Source of the DNA: Candida dubliniensis CD36
Lineage: Eukaryota > Ascomycota > Pichiomycetes > Serinales > Debaryomycetaceae
Assembly: GCF_000026945.1 (NCBI RefSeq)
Contig: NC_012860.1
Location: 2,046,001 to 2,110,000 of the forward strand
Reading direction: 5' to 3'
DNA length: 64,000 nt
The translations under genes and the position numbers were made by a program. Numbering within the stretch: position 1 is the stretch's first letter; every line of letters begins with the position of its first letter. The notes beneath the pieces were generated by a model. That model was given only the letters and a program-made list of their open reading frames with translations. It was not told the origin of the DNA and made no database searches. Positions 28,419 through 39,278 of this stretch are shown here, in pieces.

Positions 28419-29549
28419 CTAACTAAACACTTCCTTGTCAAGCTGTACGACCATCACCGTCACATTATCTGTTGTAGACAACTCTATTGCCAATTGACAC
28501 AATTTCTTCGCGACTTGCAGTGGTGAACAACCTTGCTTAAATGCTTCAGCGGCCAAATTGCAAGCTTGCTTATCAGACACCACATCCCAGAGTCCGTCAC
28601 AAGCAATTATAATAAATTCGTCATCTGCAGTGATTTCTGTCGCCGTAGTAAATGGAACTCCTATGACCAACAGTTTCATATATGTGTCACCAAGTGATCG
28701 AGTTACCGCCAAAACTCCATTTACCCTATTCTTTAAGACCAACCCTCCATTATCTTCTATTCTATTAATCTCATGCATGTCTGTGGCTTTATGATCATAT
28801 GATAATCGATACGCCTGTCCAGCGCGACAAAGAACTATTCGCAGATCTCCAACATTAGAAGTGTATAATAATCGCTTGTGATTCTTGGTTGGTTTGAAAT
28901 CAAATTTACCACCATCTTCGCTCTTGGTGTGCAACACTGGTTCATCCGTATTACTTTCCCATCTGAGAACAGCCACTGCAGCAGTACATCCAGACTTGCC
29001 CTGTCCACTCTTTTCTATCAATTCATCTGCTTTGACAAAACACTTGCATAAATCTTCTCTCAAATCATCTTTGCCCGTTATTGGAGTCGGTGGTGGACTA
29101 GCCCCGTCCGAGTTACAATCTATTTCCTCTTCCAATAGTGTATGTAAGTTGTTTCCGCACCAACGTGCGGTGTCCTTCCCAGCATGTCCATCAAATATAG
29201 CAAAATAACCCCAATCTACTCGTTCAGCAAAATTGGCAATGTACGTGTGGACATCCTCCATTTTATTACGGAACGTGGTGTTTTTGTTTTCGGCCACCCC
29301 AACTTTGAAAGAAAGACCAGCAAATGGATCATATTCGGAGTCATTGGCACCAGTCAGAGAGGCATTTATAGATGAAGTTGATGTGCTGGAACTACCGTTA
29401 CTATTATTAGCCAAGGGTGGCACCTCCAAGGAAGATTGTATTGGCGGGGTAGCAGTAGTCTTTGTGGTTGCTGTTTTTGTCAGAGTGCTTGGAGACGACG
29501 TTGAGGACGACACTGGTTTTGAGTTATCTGTATCTGTTGATGCCATCAT
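28419..29549 (-). CDS. PTC1: Protein phosphatase 2C
   Basis: Mg/Mn-dependent serine/threonine phosphatase that in yeasts down-regulates the HOG MAP-kinase pathway and affects organelle inheritance. The 376-residue protein has a Ser/Thr-rich tail (1-75) and then a complete PP2C domain: RNKMEDVH, metal-binding D120 in IFDGHAG, GKSGCTAAVAVL, NVGDLRIVLCR, VTRSLGD, IACDGLWDVVSD and TDNVTVMVV. S. cerevisiae Ptc1 is shorter, mostly because it lacks this tail. Two adjacent ATGs begin the frame and either could be used. A CACGTG E-box lies about 315 bases upstream. The PTC1 name depends on overall similarity and remembered location; the PP2C family is certain. Confidence 0.92.
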   Translation of the reverse strand: MMASTDTDNSKPVSSSTSSPSTLTKTATTKTTATPPIQSSLEVPPLANNSNGSSSTSTSSINASLTGANDSEYDPFAGLSFKVGVAENKNTTFRNKMEDVHTYIANFAERVDWGYFAIFDGHAGKDTARWCGNNLHTLLEEEIDCNSDGASPPPTPITGKDDLREDLCKCFVKADELIEKSGQGKSGCTAAVAVLRWESNTDEPVLHTKSEDGGKFDFKPTKNHKRLLYTSNVGDLRIVLCRAGQAYRLSYDHKATDMHEINRIEDNGGLVLKNRVNGVLAVTRSLGDTYMKLLVIGVPFTTATEITADDEFIIIACDGLWDVVSDKQACNLAAEAFKQGCSPLQVAKKLCQLAIELSTTDNVTVMVVQLDKEVFS

Positions 29550-29842
29550 AGTATGTGGTACTTGTTATATATACAAGACAGTAAGTGTTATGCTACAGCT
29601 TTTTTTTTTTTTTTTTTCCTCTCTCTTCTGGATTTTGTTGGTTAAGAAGATTGATAATTTCTTCCTACATACAAAATTGTTTTCCATTGCATACTCTGAC
29701 ATAGCACTTGTTAGGGTAGTATGCTTCTACTCGTTAATATTGTGACTTGTATTAATAATCTCTGACGCCAATAGCTTATCGCAAAATCAAAAGAAATGAG
29801 AAATAAGTAAAAATAAGAATGTTCTAAAACATCAAAACCTAA

Positions 29843-30187
29843 AAACACAAAAATACTGGTCACGTGAACATCAGAGCTTCACCAATACTCTTAAAACGAC
29901 AAATAATTTTTTTAAATTATATTATTCATTTCTATAATATTGTCTTTCTAAACAATAATGTGTGGTCTTTTTTTGGGGCAATTCCGGGACGGAATTTTCA
30001 TATCTCTGTTGGATTAGTAAAGTCTGTTCAAGATGGGTTATCGAAAGCCGTTCTTTATAGTCTACGCCTAATTAGTTGCTTGTTTATTTTAGTTTCTGTT
30101 ATTGCTATTGTTCTAGGAGTTCCAGTTTTTATTTACTTATTTGTCTACTTTGATTTACCGAAATCCATTTCTTATCAACATGCATAA
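29843..30187 (+). other. ATG-less open frame with a strong membrane segment
   Basis: The frame is open for 115 codons between stops but has no ATG. Its second half reads like a real protein: an amphipathic stretch VGLVKSVQDGLSKAV followed by a long hydrophobic segment and then YFDLP. An N-terminal membrane helix followed by Y-x-x-x-P is also how seipin-type proteins begin, but no remainder of such a protein follows, and the similarity is too short to rely on. It could be a gene remnant, an exon whose start lies elsewhere, or chance. Confidence 0.25.
29861..29866. promoter_or_regulatory. CACGTG E-box upstream of PTC1
   Basis: A perfect CACGTG within GGTCACGTGA, matching Cbf1/Tye7-type basic helix-loop-helix sites. 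It lies 312 bases before PTC1. Confidence 0.4.
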
Positions 30188-30213
30188 TAATGAAAAGCCT
30201 TTCGGCATTGGCT

Positions 30214-30242
30214 ATTTAATTTAATTTAATTTAATTTAATTT
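30214..30242 (+). repeat. (ATTTA) pentanucleotide repeat
   Basis: About six tandem ATTTA units lie between the ATG-less frame and the F-box-like gene. Confidence 0.8.
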
Positions 30243-30484
30243 ATACAGAATCTTGAACTAGCGGTATCCGACGTTTGGTCTTATTCTAGTACTCCTCGAT
30301 ACATACAGGTAAATTAGAGTTGCTCCGTTTATTTTTAGTTAGCTCTAAACGGTTTTTGATATTCTGAAATCACTAAACTGTATTACAGTATTATTTCTAT
30401 TTTTATGGATTTCCGTCATTATTCATATATACAAAACCCAAATAATTCCCATCAGATTTTTTGAAATACTTTATTCCACCAAGT

Positions 30485-31409
30485 ATGAGAAATGACATTG
30501 ATTATAGTGATAGTTGCAAGACTGATCTACTTTACCTTGGCTCCCTTCATCACTCTTCGATAATGCCTTCTACCATACCCACAACCACATTGGACTGTTT
30601 ACCGTATTCTATATTATCAAACATTTGTGCATATTTACACCAAGACGAACTTCTTAATTTCAGTTTAACTTCGAAAACATTTTATTTACAATTACATATG
30701 AAAGAGCAGTATCCAAAAGAATGAGCTACCCAATGGGCAGAGAAGATTGCTTGACTTAATTACTGAATACACACAGAGCTTGCATATTAAACCAACTTCA
30801 GATGATTTGTGTACACAACACTACGTTATCGTAAAGGCTTTGAGGCAAAGTTTAGTGCATCAACTTAAAAACCTCCTGTTGGTATTTGAAAGTGCAACAG
30901 CAAAACAATCACTAGAAATAAATAGTACAATCTGTCATTATCAACACAATTTGGAAAACTTGCTAATCCTTGATAGATCTACCACAGTCATTGATAGCGA
31001 ATTACCCCACTGTTGTCTCAGTTCTGATGTCTGTCTATTGAGCCTTTATGATCATGACTTGATATATAAAAGGCTGATTATTAGTTTGCTATTTAGTGAT
31101 GTTTTATTGACAGACTTTTTGGAATTAGATGAACGGTTTGTCATTAATGATCATATGCTTGGATTTATTCAGAGGGCCTCAGATAAAGAGTTGAATGATT
31201 TTTTATGGAGTTTCTTAAATTATACGTTCAGCTCAGTTAGTGCCACTAGTTTAAAATTGGTTTCATCTTTACCAGCATTAAAGATTTTGAATGTTTTGGG
31301 AATAAGTCTTGTTGTTCGACATGACAATATTTCTCTGAAAAATATATTACAGGGATTGTATTATAATACTAATAAAAGATATTTGATTTCCTGTGGTTCT
31401 ACATATTGA
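30485..31409 (+). pseudogene. F-box-like gene interrupted by a frameshift
   Basis: The first part (30485-30724) codes about 79 residues with a recognisable F-box near residues 36-75 (LDCLPYSILSNICAYL, then a DELLNFSLTSKTFY helix), the module that binds Skp1 in SCF ubiquitin ligases. It stops at TGA (30722-30724). A second frame, one base over, is open from 30702 to 31409 and reads smoothly through NELPNGQRRLLDLI into a 220-residue helical, leucine-rich region. That frame has no ATG near its start. The simplest reading is one gene of about 308 codons with a one-base shift in the AAAA run at 30715-30718, whether a real mutation, a strain allele or a sequencing error. Splicing is unlikely: no intron of acceptable size fits. 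The second part resembles no domain I know. Confidence 0.55.
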
Positions 31410-31845
31410 GATTGAACAACGATAGATTAGGGTTTTTATAGAATGGGTTTATATACGGTATCTTTTTTTTAGGTTGTTTTTTTGTAAGAATAGCAAAATT
31501 TATATGAGTTAGACTTTTTGTTTTAATCAACAAATTAACCATTATTGAAGGAGAGTGGCTATCATCTGTAGAAAGACGGGATCCGCCAAATAGTGCTGCA
31601 AAACCACTAACAATCTTGGTAATTGTAACGAAGAGTAGTGTGCACTATATATTAGCGTGTAGAAATCACTCTCAACGCCCAAAAAACAGAACAAAATCAA
31701 AACATAAAGAGAAATTTTCTTTCCTTATTTTCACTTATGTTGTGATAATACTAGAAACAGTAGTAGTTGTGTATAACTTCAATTAAATGCAAGACAGCAC
31801 TGTATCAGCTCATTTATAATTAATCCAAAGCTAAACAAGTATCTC
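31410..31845. other. Spacer upstream of the J-protein gene
   Basis: 436 bases with no gene and no motif I can assign beyond A/T-rich runs. Confidence 0.6.
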
Positions 31846-34080
31846 ATGCAACCCACAGTACAACATTTTAAGATCCTAGGGATATCACCCACATCAACGT
31901 TAGATGAGATCAGGAGAGCATACCGCAAGTTATCATTACGATACCACCCTGACAAAACGCCACGTCGGGAAGATCATGAAAAATTTAAAGAAATCAATAT
32001 AGCGTATGAAACAATTAGAGACTACTATCGAGAAAATGAACATAAGAACAGTCAACTGATCCCTAGCACAAGCACAGAGCGCCAGTCTCACCAAAAACCA
32101 CATTATAATGCTGGCCCTTACTCCACCTATCGTTTTACAACTTCATCTACGACCGCTGGTAATCTCAATTCCAGTGGAACTTCCAACTCTGGATTTAGCT
32201 ATTATAATTTCCACCAAAAATCGCAAGAGAATAAACGTAAGCAGGATGAAGAACGAGCAGCCCGACGGGAACGATTGAAACAAGAGCTTTTGGAGAGGCA
32301 ACTAGCAGAAGAAGCACAACGGAAAAAGGAGGTTCAACAAAGGGAAGAGGCAATCAAAGAATCATTAATTGAAATGCGCCGAAGAGAGATGGAGCTGCGA
32401 CAAAGGCAAAAGGAGAGGGAACAAAGGAGAGAGAGCAAGGAACAACAGAATGCAAAACAAAATTCCGAGAGAAACCAAACCAAAGAAGAAAATAAAGAGT
32501 TCAAGAAGGCACTGTCTACTGATTTGGGAGCGGATGAAACTGCTTTCATGTCAGATAGAGATTTTGATGATTCTGCATATTCACCTGAGTATTTGTTTGA
32601 AGAGAAATCATGGAATAAGCCAAATCCTGAAGATACGAATTCCGGAACAAAAAAATATACAGAAAATACATTTGAGAGTTTAGATTCTCCACCAAATGAT
32701 ACACCTGCTTATAATTCAAGCTTTCGTGATGAAACTATTAATCAAAATGAAACTCAAACACCAGAAAATGACAAGTACGTACCACAGACAAATGCTGCAT
32801 ACCGTGTGAATGACACAACCATCCCTGCACAAAGAAGACACGAGTCTCTTTCCAAATCAGAAAACAAAAGGAGGAAATTTGAAACTGCTGATGCTGAGAT
32901 TGATGGGTTGAATTCTCAAGCACAAGCAAAACCAGAAATGAATACAGAAAAAAAGTCTGCAGTATTTCCTGACGTGATACTTTTACTGGAAGATGAAACT
33001 GAAACTCCTGAAGCCCAAATTTTAGAGGACGATAGTGCATACACACCTCAGGAATTTGAACCAGAAACATCTAAAACTAATTGGGACAAGTCTCGAGATC
33101 AAGTGAAGAATAAAAAATTTGGAGTTGCTTTTGCATACGTGAATGCTTCAAAAAATGTTGAAAACAAACTCCATTCCAACCCAGAAGATAAAAATGAAGA
33201 AATAATTGACGTTGAGGCTTATATACCTGGTGTCAACTCAGCAAGTCCAAACTTTGAAAGAATTACTAGACTGAAGTATAAACTTTGGCAACAAGAAGCT
33301 AAAGTAGAAACTTCAAATACTACCGCAGAAACAGCACAAGCATCAGCAAGGATGGAAAAGCTGCCGTCTCTATCCAACCGTACTCCAAATCCTTCGATCA
33401 TGAATGAAGTACGACCACACCCCACAACTCCACATAAAAGATCAAAAGTTGTTTTCAATTTGAAAGAGTTAGAACAGAATTTGGGTAATGACATTGAGGA
33501 ATTGGATTTTAAGGATATGTATGAGAGTTTGCCTGACCATTCAAATAAGGCAACACATAAAGATGATGTTTTAACTCGGTCTAAAAGGAGACTTTATACA
33601 TATACTGATGGAACTTCAAAGGCTGATATATTATCTACACCAATGAACAAATATCCTGTTCGTGGTCATAGCACCAAGAAACAACTTAGCATGTTGGACA
33701 TGCATGCGTCTTCTAAAATTCAAAGTCTTCTACCTCCACAACCACCACAAATGTCAATTGATCCTTCTGTTTCAAAGCAAGTGTGGGCTAAATACGTTGA
33801 TGCTATATTAACTTATCAAAAGGATTTTTTCAATTACAAGAAATTGATTGTTCAATACCAGATGGAACGTATCAACAAAGACCTTGAGCATTTTGATGAC
33901 ATAAATGATGGTTCACACACTGAAAATTTGGATACATTCAAGCGTTGTTTAGAGCAAGATTATTTGGTGATGAGTGAATTCAATGAGGCATTACGACAAT
34001 TTGGTACAACAATCACTACGTATCAGCAGAATGTGCAGTGGATTAATACGTTCATGGAAAAGGATCCCAACTGGATATGA
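31846..34080 (+). CDS. Class C (type III) J-domain protein
   Basis: Hsp40 cochaperone that should stimulate an Hsp70 ATPase through its J domain. The J domain is at the very N-terminus (about 6-65), with the essential HPD at 34-36 preceded by RRAYRKLSLRY and followed by FKEINIAYETIRDYY. There is no Gly/Phe region, zinc finger or CaaX end. A highly charged coiled coil rich in Glu, Arg and Gln occupies about 125-215. Then comes a long disordered acidic region, and a folded-looking C-terminal section (about 640-744) with Trp and Tyr residues. There is no signal peptide or membrane segment, so a cytosolic or nuclear place is likely. I do not recognise a specific ortholog. The start is the first ATG and allows a complete J domain. 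Confidence 0.85.
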   Translation: MQPTVQHFKILGISPTSTLDEIRRAYRKLSLRYHPDKTPRREDHEKFKEINIAYETIRDYYRENEHKNSQLIPSTSTERQSHQKPHYNAGPYSTYRFTTSSTTAGNLNSSGTSNSGFSYYNFHQKSQENKRKQDEERAARRERLKQELLERQLAEEAQRKKEVQQREEAIKESLIEMRRREMELRQRQKEREQRRESKEQQNAKQNSERNQTKEENKEFKKALSTDLGADETAFMSDRDFDDSAYSPEYLFEEKSWNKPNPEDTNSGTKKYTENTFESLDSPPNDTPAYNSSFRDETINQNETQTPENDKYVPQTNAAYRVNDTTIPAQRRHESLSKSENKRRKFETADAEIDGLNSQAQAKPEMNTEKKSAVFPDVILLLEDETETPEAQILEDDSAYTPQEFEPETSKTNWDKSRDQVKNKKFGVAFAYVNASKNVENKLHSNPEDKNEEIIDVEAYIPGVNSASPNFERITRLKYKLWQQEAKVETSNTTAETAQASARMEKLPSLSNRTPNPSIMNEVRPHPTTPHKRSKVVFNLKELEQNLGNDIEELDFKDMYESLPDHSNKATHKDDVLTRSKRRLYTYTDGTSKADILSTPMNKYPVRGHSTKKQLSMLDMHASSKIQSLLPPQPPQMSIDPSVSKQVWAKYVDAILTYQKDFFNYKKLIVQYQMERINKDLEHFDDINDGSHTENLDTFKRCLEQDYLVMSEFNEALRQFGTTITTYQQNVQWINTFMEKDPNWI

Positions 34081-34587
34081 AACAAAGGGACAACTTTTGT
34101 CGTCACAAGCTTTATAAGTATTAGAGAGAGGAAAATATAATAGACATTTTTATTGAAAAGGTATGAAGATTGTTGTTTTCTCTTTAGAAAGTGGGAAATC
34201 ATGTAGCTTAAAAATGGAATTTATTGAATGTTGAAAACCAAATAGAGCAGAGTATACGATTTCAATCATTTGCAGAATTATAGACCCCAATCTATACATG
34301 TAAGAAAGATCTACTTGACTGGTAACAATAGATCTATAGGAAGTACTGTTGTATCTACCAATCCAGATGCAAGTTATAAAAACCAATGAATAATAGGTTT
34401 TTATTATTTATAGCTTAAAATTCACAACAATCAAGAATCATAAAAACATAATCTAATCAAACAAATATATATATATATGTATATGATTGTATATAAAGTC
34501 TATTTATATAACTTATAGAAAAAAACAACAATAATAATAATAACAATTTTCTAAACTTCATATTGTAGCCCTGATGTTGCGTCAAGT
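34081..34587. other. Convergent 3' region between J-protein and ARG5,6
   Basis: 507 bases between two convergent stop codons. It shows AT-rich elements (TATATATA near 34470) suited to 3'-end formation. No gene seen. Confidence 0.6.
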
Positions 34588-37170
<2,583 letters not shown>

Positions 37171-37405
37171 CTAGAGTAGAACAACTGGAAATATATGGAA
37201 AAAAAAAAAAAGGAAAATTCAAAATATCAGGTAAAAGAAAAAGTTTATATACTGAAAAAAAAAATTTTTTTTTCCTTTTCCATTTTTTATTTTGTCTCCT
37301 TTTTTTAATTCATTATTATCGCAATTTTACTTGGTGTAAAAACTTGATCAAAAAGAGTAATTTTTTGGGAAAAAATTTTCTTTGCCGCGATGTACAATCA
37401 GTAAG

Positions 37406-37411
37406 CACGTG
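37406..37411. promoter_or_regulatory. CACGTG E-box upstream of ARG5,6
   Basis: GCACGTGAT fits the Cbf1 consensus. It is 245 bases before the ARG5,6 start. Confidence 0.45.
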
Positions 37412-37675
37412 ATTTGACCAATTTGTGGAATCATTTTGATCAAATGAAAAGAAATACGAATTTGTACCAATAAAGAAGGTGTAGAAGAAGTTTCACAAGC
37501 AGAAATCCAGAAAAGGGTTTATTTATGTATGCTTTTAAATTGAGTCGTGTCAGGTAAGAAGTAATATAATAGCTGTTTATAAGTACCACCTTTATTGATA
37601 ATAAAAAACCTCTTCAAGATAAATTCAAATGGCCTGCATATAGTTATATTTTGAGATGTAGCCTGCCTGTGTGGG

Positions 37676-37682
37676 TGACTCA
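37676..37682. promoter_or_regulatory. Gcn4 site upstream of ARG5,6
   Basis: Perfect TGACTCA, 515 bases before the ARG5,6 ATG. ARG5,6 is a classic target of general amino-acid control, so a functional site is expected here. Confidence 0.65.
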
Positions 37683-37945
37683 TAATCTCAATAAATCAGC
37701 ATACACCGTTGTTGGGTTTGATAGTTATTAAATTATTTATCCCAGAGTGGTGTATGCATGCTGCTGTGTTTGGCAATAGATCAAGAGAATGACAATTAAC
37801 TATGGTATAGAAAATTTTCTGTCGGAGATGTTTAGATATTTATGCTAGAATACTTGTCAATTCTTATTTAATTTGAAAGTATATTTTTGACATAATACCT
37901 GATACACATATTGGGTTTTCTTTTTTTTTTTTTTTTTATTCTTTT

Positions 37946-38839
37946 CTAATCGGCAAATTTGAAATCACCATTTGATAATCTTTCTTCCAATTTGTAATCC
38001 GATTGGAAGATAGTATACAATATGTCAGGATTACTAGTGATACGAGCAGTATATTCAGCTTCACTATCAGCAATGTAGTGTTTTGGTTTATCTTTTGATT
38101 CAGCTGCATCAGCCAACAATTGTGCATGACATGTTTTTTCCATCAACATGAACAAATAAGCTGCCTCATCGATGGTTTTACCCATCGTCAATAAACCATG
38201 ATTTTGTAATATTACGGCTCTGGCGTTCCCAGCTGCTTCGGCAATTGCTTTGCCTTCATCCTTTTCAATGGCCACTCCTCCAAACGAATTATAAACTGCC
38301 TGATTGTTGAAGAACGTACAGGAATCTTGATTAATCATCTCCAATGGCTTGCCAAAGGCACTATAGGCTCGTCCATACAATGAATGAGTATGACAAGCTG
38401 CATTCACATCAGGTCTGGCTTTGTGCAAAGAACTATGAATGGCAAATCCAGCAGCATTAATAGGTTCTTGATTCCCATCGGGTAAAATATTACCATCTTC
38501 ATCAACATGAACTAAATCTTCAGCCCTTATTAAAGCAAAATGCAAACCCAATGGATTTATCCAGAATGTGTTTGGATCGATCGGATCTCTAATGGAACAA
38601 TGTCCCGCAACACCTTCGTTGAACCCATTACGTGCAAATATTCTGAATGTTGCTGCAGTATGTTCCAAGATAAACCTCCGTTCTTTTAACTTATCGGTGA
38701 ATTTAGGATACTGATTTGGTAAGCTACCTCCAATTGCTAATTTGTGGAAACTATTCTCATCAATTTGATAACCTTTTGAAGAGGTTTTAGCGTTGGGGTT
38801 TTCTGTTGTTGCTAATGTGGAAGTTGGTGCTGGAGTCAT
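37946..38839 (-). CDS. Class II aldolase/adducin-family protein
   Basis: A 297-residue protein with the class II aldolase/adducin fold. Zinc ligands are visible as HTH in AACHTHSLYGRA and the later histidine in LQNHGLLTMG; an acidic residue in EPINAAGF occupies the place of the catalytic Glu/Asp of fuculose-phosphate aldolases. Homologues act on sugar phosphates or in methylthioribulose dehydration (MtnB), but the fungal group with this long N-terminal extension (about 1-45) has no agreed substrate. No targeting signal is seen. The start is the first ATG after a run of T on the plus strand. A CCGCAC/GTGCGG inverted pair lies 131-155 bases upstream. Confidence 0.87.
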   Translation of the reverse strand: MTPAPTSTLATTENPNAKTSSKGYQIDENSFHKLAIGGSLPNQYPKFTDKLKERRFILEHTAATFRIFARNGFNEGVAGHCSIRDPIDPNTFWINPLGLHFALIRAEDLVHVDEDGNILPDGNQEPINAAGFAIHSSLHKARPDVNAACHTHSLYGRAYSAFGKPLEMINQDSCTFFNNQAVYNSFGGVAIEKDEGKAIAEAAGNARAVILQNHGLLTMGKTIDEAAYLFMLMEKTCHAQLLADAAESKDKPKHYIADSEAEYTARITSNPDILYTIFQSDYKLEERLSNGDFKFAD

Positions 38840-39278
38840 TTTTTTTTTTTACAAATGTTTGTTGAATTGCAAAAAACTAGTATAATGTAATAAACATGAT
38901 GGTTGGTGCTATTTAAGTAGTTTACGTTTGTTTAGTTGTGGAGAAAATAACGGAGTTATACATAAATTTCCGCACCCATTGGGATATTGTGCGGGAATGC
39001 CTTCCATGGTGCATTTTTGGAAGGCAAGAACGGTTAGTTACCTTAAAGTTCCCCTCCGTTCTACTACTCAACCCAAGTATTCCCTCCACTTGCTACTTTA
39101 TCCCCTCTTTTAAACCTACCACCATCAACTAGACCACTTTACATACAGATGTGGAGACAAGACAAGAAATTACCATACAAAACATCACATTAACTACAAA
39201 CATTACAGAATCATATGTCCGTAGTATGTACAATACTATAATATGTATTTATTAAAAGCTCATTATTCATATATTCGC
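38840..39278. other. Spacer between aldolase and TCP11-like genes
   Basis: 439 bases. The inverted pair at 38970-38994 is the only element I can point out. Two overlapping short frames near 38930-39130 are not convincing genes. Confidence 0.6.
38970..38994. promoter_or_regulatory. CCGCAC-N13-GTGCGG inverted pair
   Basis: Two exact 6-base inverted arms separated by 13 bases, with flanking TTT and GAA extending the symmetry. The 9-mer TTTCCGCAC (38967-38975) is the reverse complement of GTGCGGAAA in the LYS142 promoter. Confidence 0.45.

Larger units (their letters stand above)
29550..30484. other. PTC1 upstream region with an ATG-less membrane-like frame
   Basis: It contains a T tract (about 29600-29617), a CACGTG site (29861-29866), an open frame without ATG (29843-30187) and an (ATTTA) repeat (about 30214-30242). 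No standard gene is evident. Confidence 0.6.

Noticed and set aside
29150..29172. CCGCAC-CAAC-GTGCGG palindrome inside PTC1
   Set aside because: It is part of the conserved coding sequence around ARWCGNN; taken as coincidence.
30709..30742. Intron joining the two halves of the F-box-like gene
   Set aside because: The only GT...AG pairs that fit the frame give introns of about 34 bases, without a branch-point sequence; too short to splice.
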